Origin: a bacterium | Lineage (GTDB): Bacteria; JAMORN01 | Assembly (NCBI GenBank): GCA_027063545.1 | Contig: JAMORN010000267.1 | Location: 1 to 19,117, forward strand | Direction of reading: 5' to 3' | Length of the DNA: 19,117 nt | Shown: in pieces, positions 1 through 9,853 of the stretch | How positions within the stretch are numbered: position 1 is the stretch's first letter | How the letters are laid out: every line of letters starts with the position of its first letter | Notes under the pieces: model-generated | Seen by the model: the letters and a program-made list of their open reading frames with translations, nothing else | Told to the model about the DNA's origin: nothing | Database searches by the model: none | Made by a program: the position numbers and the translations under genes

Positions 1-428
1 GCTCCCATTCTATCCATTTTATTAACAAAAGCAATACGAGGAACTCTATACTTATCAGCCTGACGCCAAACAGTTTCACTTTGAGATTCTACTCCTCCTA
101 CAGCTTCAAAAATCACCACAGCACCATCTAAAACCCTCAATGATCTTTCTACCTCTGCCGTAAAATCTACGTGACCTGGAGTATCTATAATATTTATTAT
201 ATGTTCTTTCCATTGACATTGTACAGCCGCTGAAGTAATTGTAATACCTCTTTCCTTTTCTTGTTCCATCCAGTCTGTAGTGGCTGCCCCATCATGAACT
301 TCACCAATCTTATGAATAAGACCTGTATAATACAAAATTCTTTCTGTAGTTGTTGTTTTACCAGCATCAATATGAGCAATAATACCAATATTTCTAATTT
401 TTTCCAAATTATATTTATACTCAGCCAT
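1..428 (-). CDS. fusA: Elongation factor G, N-terminal part (cut by the left window edge)
   Basis: EF-G is the ribosomal translocase: a cytoplasmic GTPase that moves tRNA and mRNA after peptide bond formation and helps recycle ribosomes. Only the first 142 residues are in the window, all from the GTPase domain. The P-loop AHIDAGKT is at residues 18-25, the switch II motif DTPGH at 82-86 and the base-recognition motif NKMD at 136-139. The AHIDAGKT form with the following run of Thr separates EF-G from EF-Tu and IF-2. The ATG start is preceded by a good AAGGAGAGG ribosome binding site. It lies 17 nt after rpsG and is the third gene of an rpsL-rpsG-fusA unit. The rest of the gene is outside the window, so nothing can be said about completeness, or about a second tuf copy beyond it. 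Confidence 0.97.
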   Translation of the reverse strand, partial: MAEYKYNLEKIRNIGIIAHIDAGKTTTTERILYYTGLIHKIGEVHDGAATTDWMEQEKERGITITSAAVQCQWKEHIINIIDTPGHVDFTAEVERSLRVLDGAVVIFEAVGGVESQSETVWRQADKYRVPRIAFVNKMDRMG

Positions 429-445
429 CCATCCTCTCCTTTATT

Positions 446-916
446 TTACCACTTAAAGTGTGCAAATGCTCTATTTGCTTCTGCCATTCTATGAACATTT
501 TGTTTTATCTTAACCGCTGCACCTTCATTTCTATATGCAGCCATAAGTTCTTCAGCCAATCTTTGAGCCATAGGTTTACCTTTTTTCTCTTGAGCAGATG
601 TAATTATCCATCTAATAGCTAAAGATAATCTTCTCTCTGGTCTAACTTCTACAGGGATTTGATAATTTGCCCCACCTATTCTTCTTGTTCTCACCTCTAA
701 CTTAGGTTTTACATTTTCAATTGCCTTATTAAAAACATCTAAAGGATTCATACCCATTTTTTCTTCAATTATACCCATAGCATCATAAAAAACTTTCATT
801 GCTGTTGTTTTTTTACCATCCTTCATTAGTCTATTAATAAATTTTGTAATTATAACACTATTATAAACAGGATCTGGCTTAATTCTTAACCATGGTTTTA
901 CTTTCTTCTTAGCCAT
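446..916 (-). CDS. rpsG: 30S ribosomal protein S7
   Basis: S7 nucleates assembly of the 30S head by binding the 3' major domain of 16S rRNA, and it lines the exit site. The reading frame gives 156 aa, the usual length for the family. The N-terminal region contains DPVYNSVIITKFINRLMKDG and the central block has TRRIGGANYQIPVEV; both are signature stretches of S7. The C-terminus is the basic helix ending ANRAFAHFKW. ATG start. It sits 15 nt downstream of rpsL and 17 nt upstream of fusA, so the three are almost certainly one transcript. In E. coli S7 is the translational repressor of this operon; whether it does so here cannot be told from the short spacers. Confidence 0.98.
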   Translation of the reverse strand: MAKKKVKPWLRIKPDPVYNSVIITKFINRLMKDGKKTTAMKVFYDAMGIIEEKMGMNPLDVFNKAIENVKPKLEVRTRRIGGANYQIPVEVRPERRLSLAIRWIITSAQEKKGKPMAQRLAEELMAAYRNEGAAVKIKQNVHRMAEANRAFAHFKW

Positions 917-931
917 ATCTTATCTCCATTA

Positions 932-1306
932 TTATTCTTTTGGTTTTTTTACTCCATATCTAGAACGAGATTTTCTTCTTCCTTCTACCCCTGCTGTATC
1001 TAAAGCTCCTCTTATTATATGATATCTAACACCTGGTAAATCCTTAACTCTTCCACCCTCTACTAATACTATTGAGTGTTCCTGTAAATTATGTCCTTCT
1101 CCCGGAATATATGCTGTAACTTCATAACCATTAGATAATCTCACTCTTGCTATCTTTCTCAACGCAGAATTAGGTTTCTTAGGGGTCATAGTTGTTACTC
1201 TTACACATACCCCTCTTTTTTGAGGTGATCCTTGTAAAGCTCTCGCTCTTATTTTTTTCTTCTTTGGTTCTCTTCCATATCTCACTAATTGATTAATGGT
1301 TGGCAA
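932..1306 (-). CDS. rpsL: 30S ribosomal protein S12
   Basis: S12 sits at the decoding centre and affects reading accuracy. The gene encodes 124 aa, a standard length. The loop [11 protein letters not shown] (residues 41-51) and the loop GGRVKDLPG (84-92) are both intact. Lys43 and Lys88, the positions where streptomycin-resistance changes usually fall, are Lys, so this is the drug-sensitive form. Asp89, the site of methylthiolation in E. coli, is present. The start codon is TTG: an AGGAGG box lies 6-7 nt before it and the next residues PTINQLVR match the family N-terminus, so no other start fits. It is the first gene of the str unit, with a promoter at 1345-1373. Confidence 0.98.
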   Translation of the reverse strand: MPTINQLVRYGREPKKKKIRARALQGSPQKRGVCVRVTTMTPKKPNSALRKIARVRLSNGYEVTAYIPGEGHNLQEHSIVLVEGGRVKDLPGVRYHIIRGALDTAGVEGRRKSRSRYGVKKPKE

Positions 1307-1344
1307 CTTATTCCTCCTGTTTTCTACTTTTTTGGGACTTTGTA

Positions 1345-1373
1345 AATATAGTTTTTTTACTATTAAATGTCAA
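1345..1373 (-). promoter_or_regulatory. Sigma70-type promoter for rpsL-rpsG-fusA
   Basis: On the minus strand a perfect -35 box TTGACA (1368-1373) is followed by a 17-nt spacer and a -10 box TATATT (1345-1350). This predicts initiation near 1338, about 30 nt before the rpsL start codon. The spacer contains the inverted repeat ATAGT-N6-ACTAT (1348-1363), which overlaps the -10 box. The promoter lies in the 88-nt gap between rpoC and rpsL. The assignment rests on sequence match only. Confidence 0.7.
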
Positions 1374-1394
1374 AAGTTTTTTTATTGTAATGTG

Positions 1395-4300
1395 TTAAAA
1401 ATCATTGAAGTTTTCTTCCTCTCCTCCAAAACTACCTATTTCTTCCTCTACGTCAGTCTGTTCAATCTCATCAACTAACTTGATATTTTTATATCTCTTA
1501 TTTCCTGTACCTGCAGGAATTAATCTACCTATAATTACATTCTCTTTTAATCCTCTAAGTTCATCTACTTTTCCTGATATTGCAGCATTTGTTAATACTC
1601 TTGATGTCTCTTGGAATGATGCTGCAGAAATAAATGACTCTGTCATAAGTGCTGTTTTTGTTATTCCTAATAACACGGGTTCATATTCTGCAGGTCTTTT
1701 ACCTTCAGCTAATACTTTTTTATTCTCTTCCAATACAATATGTCTATCAACAAAATCACCTTCTAAGAATTGTGTATCATTTGATTTTGTAATTCTAACT
1801 TTTTTCATCATTTGGCGGATAATACACTCTATATGTTTATCATTAATACTAACACCTTGTATTCTATAAACATCCTGAATTTCATTCAATAAGAACTCTT
1901 GTACAGCATTTATACCTTTAATTTTTAAAATATCATGTGGAGATACAGGACCTTCACACAATTTTTCTCCAGCCTTTACCTTATGTCCATCATATACTAA
2001 AATATGTCTACCTGCTGGTATAAAATACTCATGAACATTTCCTTCTTCATCTACTATTTCTATTTTTCTTTGTCTTCTTACAATTTCTTTTATATGTACT
2101 ATTCCATCAACTTCTGCAATTATAGCTTTATTTTCGCTTTCTTTAGCTTCAAATAATTCTGCAACCCTTGGAAGACCACCAGTAATATCTGTAGTCTTAC
2201 CTGATTCTCTAGGAAGCTTAGCTAAAATATCTCCAGGATAAACTTCTTGACCATCTTTCACAGCTAATCTTGCCCCTACAGGTAATGAATAGGTTTTTAT
2301 TACTTCTCCATCCTCATCCACTATTTCTATATATGGGAATCTATCTTTATATTCTATAATTACCCATTCTTCTATGTTAGTTGTCTCATCTTTTTCTACC
2401 TGATATGTATCATTTTCTATTAAGTTTTTAAATACAACTTTTCCTTTAACATCTGTAATTATTGGAATATTATATGGGTCCCATTCATATAATTTTTGTC
2501 CTTCTTTTACTTTTTGTCCATCTTCAACAAAAAGAATAGCACCCATTGGTAATTCGATTTTTGTTTTTTCTAAATTAGTATTTTCGTCAATAATTGAAAG
2601 TTCTCCATTTCTATTTAATACTATTTTCTTACCATCTTTATTCTGTACTATTTCTATATTTTCAAGTTTTACTATACCATCTGTTTTACTAGAAATTTCT
2701 CTTTCTGCAGCAATACGCGCAGCAGTACCTCCCACGTGGAATGTTCTAAGAGTAAGCTGTGTTCCAGGCTCACCAATAGATTGAGCTGCAATAACTCCAA
2801 CAGCATCTCCTATTTCAGCTAATTTTCCTGTTCCTGGGAAGATACCATAACACTTTTGACAAATCCCGTATTTAGATTCACAAGTCAACACACTTCTTAC
2901 CATCACACTTTCAATACCTGCTTCTTCTATCTTCTTTGCCTTTTCTTTAGTTATTAATTCTCCAGAAGCAACAATAACCTCTCCTGTTATTGGATGATAA
3001 ATATCTTTTAAAACAAATCTACCTTCTATTCTTTCAGATAAAGGTACAACTATTTCATCACCTTGTTTTATTACTGATACCTTTATTCCTCTTATAGTTC
3101 CACAATCATGCTCTGTAACAATTAAATCTTGAGCCACATCAACTAATCTTCTCGTTAAATATCCAGCATCTGCTGTTTTTAAAGCTGTATCAGCCAATCC
3201 TTTTCTAGCTCCATGAGTTGAAATAAAATATTCAAGAACATTTAATCCTTCTTTAAAGTTTGAAATAATAGGATTTTCAACGATAGCCTCTTCTGTTAAT
3301 TTTTTCTTAGGCTTTGCCATCAATCCTCTCATACCAGCAAGCTGTCTTATCTGTTCTTTACTACCTCTAGCACCAGAGTGAGCCATCATCCATAAAGGAT
3401 TAAATCCATCTCTTGATTTTTCTAAGTGTTTCATCAAATGCTCTGTAATTCTATTAGTTGTATGTGTCCATATATCTATAATTCTAGAATAACGTTCTCT
3501 TTCTGTCATAAATCCCATTTCATAACTTTCTTTAATTTCTTCTACTTCTTTTAGTGATTCTTCTATTAACTTTTGCTTTTCTTCGGGAACTTCTATATCA
3601 TCTATTCCTAATGAAATTCCACTTCTAGTTGCCCATTCAAACCCTAAATCTTTCAAGTCATCTAAGAATTTAATATATCTTGTATGAGATTCCTTACTAT
3701 AAACCTCATATACTAAAGCTGTTAATTTTTTCTTTGTCATTTCATCATTAATAAAATCAATGCTCTCTGGCACAATAGAATTAAATACTAATCTTCCATA
3801 TGTAGTTTCTATTACTTTATCTCTAACTTTTACAAAAATCTTAGCATGTAATGAAATTATACCATTTTCATAGGCAAAAGTAGCCTCTTCAAATGAAGAA
3901 AATTTCTTTCCCTCTCCTTTAGCCTTTTCTTTCACTTTTGTTAAATAATAAGAACCTAAAACTGTATCCTGAGAAGGTACAGCCAATGGTCTTCCACTAG
4001 CAGGAGAAAGTGTATTGTTACTTGATAGCATAATTATTCTTGCTTCAAACTGAGCCTCAAAAGATAGAGGTACATGAATAGCCATTTGGTCCCCATCAAA
4101 ATCTGCATTAAACGCTGAACAGACAAATGGAGAAAGTCTTATTGCTAAATCATCTGTTAATTTTACATAAAAAGCCTGAATACTTACTCTGTGAAGTGTT
4201 GGTGCACGATTGAGTAAAATTGGATGATCCTCTAATATCTCTTCCAATATTTCCCAAATTTCTTCAGATTCTTCAGCTATCATTCTTTTAGCAACTCTAA

Positions 4301-5483
4301 TACTTTGAGAATATCCTTTTTCTTCTAATTTTGCAATAACAAAAGGCTTAAATAATTCAAGAGCCATTACCTTAGGAACACCTGCTTCAAAAATCTTAAG
4401 TTCTGGCCCTACTACAATTACAGAACGTCCAGAATAATCAACTCTTTTACCCAAAAGATTCTGACGAAATCTTCCCTTTTTACCTTTTAACATTTCAGAT
4501 AAAGATTTTAAAGGCCTTCTATTTTCCCCTTTATAAACAAATTTTCTCTTACCATTATCTATTAATGCGTCAACTGCTTCTTGAAGCATTCTCTTTTCAT
4601 TTCTCAAAATTATATCAGGAGCATCTATCTCTATTAATTTCTTTAATCTATTATTTCTATTTATAACTCTTCTATATAAATCATTCAAATCACTAGAAGC
4701 AAATCTACCACCTTCAAGAGGAACTAATGGTCTAAGCTCTGGTGGTAATACTGGTAATACTTCATATACCATCCATTCTGGTCTATTACCTGAATGTCTT
4801 AATCTATCAATGACTTTTAATCTTTTTAAAAGAACTTGCCTTTTTTGTTCAGATTGCTCTAATTCTATTTTTGTTTTTAAATCAATTACTTCCTTTTCCA
4901 GCTCAATTTCTTGAAGAAGTTTTTTTATAGCCTCTCCACCCATTAAAGCTTCAAATTCATATCCTTGTTCTCTTAATTCTTCATACTCTTCTTCTGTTAA
5001 AAGTTGAAGCCTTTTCAAAGGTGCATTCCCAGGATCAGTCACTATATATGCTTCATAATAAATTACCTGTTCCAATGCCTTAGATGTAATATTTAAAAGA
5101 GTTGCTATAATTGAAGGAGTATTTGTATAAAACCATATATGAACAACAGGTATTGCTAACTCAATATGCCCCATTCTTTCTCTTCTAACTCTATGAGTTG
5201 TTACCTCAACACCACATTTATCACATATTATTCCTTTATATCTTATTCTTTTATATTTTCCACAAGCACATTCATAATCTTTTACAGGTCCAAATATTCT
5301 TTCACAAAATAATCCATCAAATTCTGGTTTATAAGTCTTATAATTTATAGTTTCTGGTTTTTTAACTTCACCATAAGACCACTTTCTAATTACTTCTGGT
5401 GAGGCTAATTTTATATATATTTTAGAAAATTCATCTGTTTTGTCTTTATTTGAAAATGGCTCAAATAATAATTTTATAGACAC
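1395..5483 (-). CDS. rpoC: DNA-directed RNA polymerase subunit beta-prime
   Basis: Beta-prime forms one half of the polymerase cleft and holds the catalytic magnesium. The protein is 1362 aa, close to the compact form of the family and without the large inserts seen in Thermotogae or Thermus/Aquifex types. The N-terminal zinc-binding ribbon has Cys72, Cys74, Cys87 and Cys90. The catalytic motif NADFDGD is at 459-465, with the three metal-binding Asp at 461, 463 and 465. The second zinc site is Cys794, Cys868, Cys875 and Cys878. The start is GTG, preceded by GGAGG, and the N-terminus SIKLLFEPF is sensible for the family. It follows rpoB by 36 nt and is surely co-transcribed with it. The C-terminus is acidic, ending EEEENFNDF-like sequence. 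All key residues I looked for are present. Confidence 0.99.
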   Translation of the reverse strand: MSIKLLFEPFSNKDKTDEFSKIYIKLASPEVIRKWSYGEVKKPETINYKTYKPEFDGLFCERIFGPVKDYECACGKYKRIRYKGIICDKCGVEVTTHRVRRERMGHIELAIPVVHIWFYTNTPSIIATLLNITSKALEQVIYYEAYIVTDPGNAPLKRLQLLTEEEYEELREQGYEFEALMGGEAIKKLLQEIELEKEVIDLKTKIELEQSEQKRQVLLKRLKVIDRLRHSGNRPEWMVYEVLPVLPPELRPLVPLEGGRFASSDLNDLYRRVINRNNRLKKLIEIDAPDIILRNEKRMLQEAVDALIDNGKRKFVYKGENRRPLKSLSEMLKGKKGRFRQNLLGKRVDYSGRSVIVVGPELKIFEAGVPKVMALELFKPFVIAKLEEKGYSQSIRVAKRMIAEESEEIWEILEEILEDHPILLNRAPTLHRVSIQAFYVKLTDDLAIRLSPFVCSAFNADFDGDQMAIHVPLSFEAQFEARIIMLSSNNTLSPASGRPLAVPSQDTVLGSYYLTKVKEKAKGEGKKFSSFEEATFAYENGIISLHAKIFVKVRDKVIETTYGRLVFNSIVPESIDFINDEMTKKKLTALVYEVYSKESHTRYIKFLDDLKDLGFEWATRSGISLGIDDIEVPEEKQKLIEESLKEVEEIKESYEMGFMTERERYSRIIDIWTHTTNRITEHLMKHLEKSRDGFNPLWMMAHSGARGSKEQIRQLAGMRGLMAKPKKKLTEEAIVENPIISNFKEGLNVLEYFISTHGARKGLADTALKTADAGYLTRRLVDVAQDLIVTEHDCGTIRGIKVSVIKQGDEIVVPLSERIEGRFVLKDIYHPITGEVIVASGELITKEKAKKIEEAGIESVMVRSVLTCESKYGICQKCYGIFPGTGKLAEIGDAVGVIAAQSIGEPGTQLTLRTFHVGGTAARIAAEREISSKTDGIVKLENIEIVQNKDGKKIVLNRNGELSIIDENTNLEKTKIELPMGAILFVEDGQKVKEGQKLYEWDPYNIPIITDVKGKVVFKNLIENDTYQVEKDETTNIEEWVIIEYKDRFPYIEIVDEDGEVIKTYSLPVGARLAVKDGQEVYPGDILAKLPRESGKTTDITGGLPRVAELFEAKESENKAIIAEVDGIVHIKEIVRRQRKIEIVDEEGNVHEYFIPAGRHILVYDGHKVKAGEKLCEGPVSPHDILKIKGINAVQEFLLNEIQDVYRIQGVSINDKHIECIIRQMMKKVRITKSNDTQFLEGDFVDRHIVLEENKKVLAEGKRPAEYEPVLLGITKTALMTESFISAASFQETSRVLTNAAISGKVDELRGLKENVIIGRLIPAGTGNKRYKNIKLVDEIEQTDVEEEIGSFGGEEENFNDF

Positions 5484-5519
5484 CTTTAGCCTCCATTTTT
5501 TTTATTTTAGAAAATTTAA

Positions 5520-8500
5520 TTATTCTGCATATATGTTAATACCTATAGCTCTAATTTCACTTATTAATACTTTAAATGATTCTGGAATACCAAACTTAGG
5601 TAAGTTTTGACCTTTAACAATCGCTTCATAAACTTTTGTTCTACCTACAACATCATCAGATTTTACAGTTAATAATTCTTGTAATGTATATGCAGCTCCA
5701 TATGCCTCAAGAGCCCAAACTTCCATTTCTCCAAATCTTTGACCACCAAATTGACTCTTACCACCTAATGGCTGTTGTGTAATTAAAGAATATGGTCCTA
5801 TAGAACGAGCATGTATCTTATCTGTTACTAAGTGATTTAATTTCATTATATACATTATACCTACAGTAACTTTATTATCAAAATATTCACCTGTCCTACC
5901 ATCTCTTAATCTTACCTTACCATCTTCTGGAAGCCCTGCCTTCTTTAATTCTTCTTTAATAGTTTCTATAGAAGGTCCATTAAAAACTGGAACTTTTACA
6001 TAATATCCTTGCTTATAAGCAGCCCAACCAAGATGTGTTTCTAATAATTGCCCAATATTCATACGAGAAGGAATTCCTAAAGGATTTAAAAGTACATCAA
6101 TTGGAGTTCCATCATCCATAAATGGCATATCAGCAATACTAGCAATTTTTGATACAACACCTTTATTTCCATGACGTCCCGCTAATTTATCACCTACAGC
6201 CAATTTTTTCTTTGTTGCTATATAAACTTTTACCAATTGAATTACGTCTGCCCGTAATTCATCACCTCTCATTTCCTTTTCAATTTCAATATTAAGTCTT
6301 GTTTCCAATTCTTGAATTAACTTTTTACTAGTCTCTATTACCTCTCTTATTTTAACATTAGTATCTTTATCATCTACTAATTCTTCACTTATATCTATTC
6401 TATCAAATGGTATTGACTCAATTACATCTTTAGTGAGTTTTGTGCCTTCTTTAATTAAAGGACGTTTGGTGTAAGAATCTACTATATTTTTACTTAATTT
6501 TCCTTCCATTAATTTTATTAAAGCTTCTATAGTCTTTTCTAAGACTCTTCTAATCTTAGATTCATATTCTTCTTTGATTTTATTTATTTTTTCCTTCTCT
6601 TGTTGTCTTGCACTCTTTGTTTCTTTCTTCCTAGAAAGAATCTTAGTATCTATTACAATACCTTTTACTCCAGGATCAACTCTTAAAGAAGTATCTTTTA
6701 CATCACTAGCTTTTTCTCCAAATATTGCCTTCAATAACTTCTCTTCTGGAGATAATTGTGTTTCTCCTTTAGGAGTAATCTTTCCTACTAAAATATCTCC
6801 AGGTTTTACCCTAGCACCTATTCTTATTATACCATTTTCATCTAAGTTTTTTACTAACTCCTCTGAGTAATTCGGAATTTCTCTAGTTATTTCTTCAGGA
6901 CCTCTATTTGTGTCTCTTACTTCCACTTCATATTCTTCAATATGAATAGATGTTAATACATCATCATGTAAAATTCTTTCAGATACTATAATAGCATCCT
7001 CAAAATTAAATCCCTGCCAACTCATAAAAGCAATAAACATGTTTCTACCAAGAGCAAGCTCACCTCTATCAGTTGCCATTCCATCAGCAATAACATCACC
7101 TGCCTTAACAATATCACCTTCTCTAACTAACGGACGTTGATTTATTGTTGTATTTTGATTTGATCTTTCAAATTTTCTTAGTACATATATATCTTCCTCA
7201 AATAAGTCTAATATATTATCATTAGAATCATCAGGTTTTATTATAATTTTTTCTGCATCAACATAAACAACTTTTCCTCCTCTTTTAGCTGTTACAACAG
7301 CTTTTATGTCAATAGAAGGCTTCTTTTCTCTTCCTGTACCTACAATAGGTGCCTCAGGTCTTAATAAAGGAACCGCTTGTCTTTGCATGTTTGAACCCAT
7401 TAAAGCACGGTTAGCATCATCATGTTCTAAAAATGGAATTAATGATGCAGACACACCCACTAACTGATTAGTACTTACATCCATTAATTGGACATCTTTA
7501 GCTGAAACTAAAATTATTTCCCCCTTTTGTCTTGCAATAATATTTGAATCAATAATATTACCCTCATCATCAACATTTATATCAGCAGGTGCTATAATAT
7601 ATTCTTCTTCCTCATCTGCTGTTAAATATACTATCTCATCTGTAATTTTACCATCTACAACCTTTCTATATGGAGTAATTAAAAAACCATACTCATTTAG
7701 TCTAGCATAATTTGCTAAGGATACAATAAGTCCAATATTAGGACCTTCTGGCGTTTCTACCGGACATATTCTTCCATAGTGAGTATAATGAACGTCTCTT
7801 ACCTCAAATCCTGCCCTTTCTCTATCAAGTCCTCCAGGTCCTAAAGAAGATAATCTCCTTTTATTAGTTAACTCTGCTAATGGATTGGTTTGATCCATAA
7901 ATTGAGATAACTGAGATGTTTGAAAGAAACTCATTATAACAGTATAAACAGATCTAGCATTAACTAAATCATTAACATTTGTTATATCTTTTGTTGTTTT
8001 TAATTTTTCTCTTATTTGTCTAACTAAACGATTTAACGCATCAGCAAATCTAAGTTCTAATAATTCTCCTACAGGTCTTACCCTTCTATTTGCTAAATGA
8101 TCTATATCATCTAACTCTTCATCATTATCATAGTAATACATTAATTTCTTTACTATTTCAACAATATCATCAACTGTTAATACATTCGAATCTATCTTTT
8201 TCCCTTCAAGACCTTCTGGATTACCATATAGTTTCATATTTAACCTATATCTTCCAATCTCGCCTAAATAATATGTCCTTTCTGAAAAGAAAATTCTATT
8301 CATCATTTCTCTTGCAGCATTTTCACTCGGTAACTCACCTGTTCTTATTAAATTATATATAGTCTTCAAAGCATCTAAATAATCATTACACTTGTCTCCT
8401 ACAATTGTTTTATATACTAAATTTGTAGATTCTCTAGGATTTATATCCCAAACTTCTATCTCTTCTATACCTTTTTCTTTTAGATCTTCAAGTAAAGTCT

Positions 8501-9296
8501 CTGTAATAACCTCGTACTTTTCAGCTATAACTTCATCAGTTCTAGAATCTATAACCTCTTCTGCTAACACTTTACCAATTATATCTATAGGTTTATCGTC
8601 ATTTATATTAATAGTCTTTTTATTCAGGAAAAGTTCCATTAATTCTTCATTAGTAGAATATCCTAAAGGTCTCAATAATATTGTAACAGGAATTTTCTTA
8701 TTTTTACCTAAATTAATATAAATTCCTGTAGAATCTATATAGAATTCAATCCAAGAACCTCTATAGGGAATTATTCTTGCTGAAATTACTCTCCTTCCAT
8801 TCTGGATATCTTCAGAAAAGAATATACCAGCACTTCTATGAAGCTGTGATACTATTACTCTTTCATTTCCATTTATTATAAAAGAACCACTTTCTGTCAT
8901 TAAAGGGATATCACCTAAGTATACTTCATTTGTTATCTTTTCTGCAAATTTTCTCTCCCCTGTTTTTTTATTAGTCTTATATTTTAAAAGAGAAAATTTT
9001 ATCTTTAAAGGTGCACCATAAGTTAACCCTCTATCTTTACATTCTTTTATACTGTATTTTGGTATCCCAATATTATACCCCTCATATTCTAAAATATATT
9101 CTCCATTATCTCCATCATCTATTGGAAAATTTTCTCTAAAAACAGCTTCTAATCCTTTATTTTCTCTTTTTTCAGGAGGAACATCTGGTTGAAGAAAATC
9201 TCTATATGATTTTAATTGAATTTCTAATAAATTTTCTACATCAAATTCAAATTCTTTTTTCCCTAAAAATTTTCTTTCTATTGTTTTCCCTTCCAA
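5520..9296 (-). CDS. rpoB: DNA-directed RNA polymerase subunit beta
   Basis: Beta forms the other half of the polymerase cleft and the rifampicin pocket. It is 1258 aa. The rifampicin region SQLSQFMDQTNPLAELTNKR lies around residues 461-480, followed by RLSSLGPGGL. It aligns without gaps to E. coli 509-533, offset 48. Asp516, Ser531 and Gln513 equivalents are kept, but the His526 equivalent is Asn478. The conserved GDKLAGRHGNKG block starts at residue 1035, and the C-terminal clamp region has GEMEVWALEAYGAA. The start codon is TTG, with AAAGGAG placed 7 nt upstream; that binding site is partly inside a small hairpin (9304-9318). The gene follows rplL after a 139-nt spacer with a large hairpin and precedes rpoC. 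Confidence 0.99.
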   Translation of the reverse strand: MEGKTIERKFLGKKEFEFDVENLLEIQLKSYRDFLQPDVPPEKRENKGLEAVFRENFPIDDGDNGEYILEYEGYNIGIPKYSIKECKDRGLTYGAPLKIKFSLLKYKTNKKTGERKFAEKITNEVYLGDIPLMTESGSFIINGNERVIVSQLHRSAGIFFSEDIQNGRRVISARIIPYRGSWIEFYIDSTGIYINLGKNKKIPVTILLRPLGYSTNEELMELFLNKKTININDDKPIDIIGKVLAEEVIDSRTDEVIAEKYEVITETLLEDLKEKGIEEIEVWDINPRESTNLVYKTIVGDKCNDYLDALKTIYNLIRTGELPSENAAREMMNRIFFSERTYYLGEIGRYRLNMKLYGNPEGLEGKKIDSNVLTVDDIVEIVKKLMYYYDNDEELDDIDHLANRRVRPVGELLELRFADALNRLVRQIREKLKTTKDITNVNDLVNARSVYTVIMSFFQTSQLSQFMDQTNPLAELTNKRRLSSLGPGGLDRERAGFEVRDVHYTHYGRICPVETPEGPNIGLIVSLANYARLNEYGFLITPYRKVVDGKITDEIVYLTADEEEEYIIAPADINVDDEGNIIDSNIIARQKGEIILVSAKDVQLMDVSTNQLVGVSASLIPFLEHDDANRALMGSNMQRQAVPLLRPEAPIVGTGREKKPSIDIKAVVTAKRGGKVVYVDAEKIIIKPDDSNDNILDLFEEDIYVLRKFERSNQNTTINQRPLVREGDIVKAGDVIADGMATDRGELALGRNMFIAFMSWQGFNFEDAIIVSERILHDDVLTSIHIEEYEVEVRDTNRGPEEITREIPNYSEELVKNLDENGIIRIGARVKPGDILVGKITPKGETQLSPEEKLLKAIFGEKASDVKDTSLRVDPGVKGIVIDTKILSRKKETKSARQQEKEKINKIKEEYESKIRRVLEKTIEALIKLMEGKLSKNIVDSYTKRPLIKEGTKLTKDVIESIPFDRIDISEELVDDKDTNVKIREVIETSKKLIQELETRLNIEIEKEMRGDELRADVIQLVKVYIATKKKLAVGDKLAGRHGNKGVVSKIASIADMPFMDDGTPIDVLLNPLGIPSRMNIGQLLETHLGWAAYKQGYYVKVPVFNGPSIETIKEELKKAGLPEDGKVRLRDGRTGEYFDNKVTVGIMYIMKLNHLVTDKIHARSIGPYSLITQQPLGGKSQFGGQRFGEMEVWALEAYGAAYTLQELLTVKSDDVVGRTKVYEAIVKGQNLPKFGIPESFKVLISEIRAIGINIYAE

Positions 9297-9303
9297 GACT
9301 CTT

Positions 9304-9318
9304 CTCCTTTAGTAGGAG
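9304..9318 (-). promoter_or_regulatory. Hairpin covering the rpoB ribosome binding site
   Basis: In the leftward transcript CTCCT (9318-9314), loop ACTAA and AGGAG (9308-9304) can form a 5-bp hairpin. Its 3' arm is the Shine-Dalgarno sequence of rpoB, 7 nt before the TTG start. Such a fold would compete with ribosome binding. The stem is short, so folding in the cell is uncertain. Confidence 0.4.
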
Positions 9319-9354
9319 TTTATAAATGTTTAATGACTAAATATAAATAAAATA

Positions 9355-9403
9355 AGAAGATACTTTCCTCCCCCCTTAAATCTAGGAGAGAAAAGTATCT
9401 TCT
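9355..9403 (-). promoter_or_regulatory. rplL-rpoB intergenic hairpin (attenuator or RNase III site)
   Basis: AGAAGATACTTT (9355-9366) and AAAGTATCTTCT (9392-9403) form a perfect 12-bp stem, and CTCC/GGAG (9368-9371 with 9385-9388) can extend it above a small internal loop. On the minus strand the stem is followed by a T-rich but interrupted stretch, TTATTTTATTTATA. It lies about 20 nt after the rplL stop codon. E. coli has a partial terminator and an RNase III processing hairpin between rplL and rpoB, which set polymerase output below ribosomal protein output; this hairpin is placed to do the same. The lack of an unbroken T run argues for processing or partial, not full, termination. Confidence 0.6.
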
Positions 9404-9435
9404 ATATAAAATAAAATCCTTTAATCATAGATGAA

Positions 9436-9819
9436 TTACTTAATTTCTACCTTAGCCCCTACAGCTTCTAATTTAGCTTTAATTTCTTCAGCTTCTTCTT
9501 TCTTTAATCCTTCTTTTAACACTTTAGGAGCACTTTCTACAACTTCTTTAGCTTCCTTTAACCCCAATCCTGTTATCTCTCTTACAACTTTTATAACTTT
9601 AACCTTTTCAGATCCTGCAGATACTAATTCAACAGAAAACTCTGTTTTTTCTTCTTGAGCACCAGCATCAGCACCTGCTGTACCTGGGACAGCAGCAACA
9701 GCTACTGGAGCTGCAGCACTAACTCCAAATTCTTCTTCTAAAGCTTTAACTAATTCACTTAATTCTAAAACTGTTAATCCTTTGATTTCCTCAATGATTC
9801 CTTGAATCTTGTCGCTCAT
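9436..9819 (-). CDS. rplL: 50S ribosomal protein L7/L12
   Basis: L7/L12 forms the multi-copy stalk that recruits translation GTPases to the ribosome. The protein is 127 aa, within the usual 120-130. Residues 1-33 are the dimerising N-terminal domain that docks on L10. An Ala/Gly/Val-rich hinge follows at about 34-54. The C-terminal globular domain carries the factor-binding stretch [19 protein letters not shown] and ends GAKVEIK. ATG start with GGAGG upstream. It follows rplJ by 34 nt. The 139-nt spacer after it holds the hairpin at 9355-9403 before rpoB. Confidence 0.98.
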   Translation of the reverse strand: MSDKIQGIIEEIKGLTVLELSELVKALEEEFGVSAAAPVAVAAVPGTAGADAGAQEEKTEFSVELVSAGSEKVKVIKVVREITGLGLKEAKEVVESAPKVLKEGLKKEEAEEIKAKLEAVGAKVEIK

Positions 9820-9853
9820 CTTTATCTCCTCCCATTATATGTTATTTTTTATG

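Noticed and set aside
261-494. Plus-strand 77-aa frame across the fusA-rpsG junction
   Set aside because: Overlaps two certain genes on the other strand; composition is not protein-like.
1405-1869. Plus-strand 154-aa open frame opposite the end of rpoC
   Set aside because: It is the mirror of a highly conserved rpoC region, has Ser/Thr/Phe-rich low-information sequence and no ribosome binding site.
6574-6870. Plus-strand 98-aa open frame opposite rpoB
   Set aside because: Shadow of conserved rpoB codons; no start context and no family resemblance.
8090-8721. Plus-strand frames of 90 and 109 aa opposite rpoB
   Set aside because: Both lie wholly within rpoB coding sequence and lack start signals.
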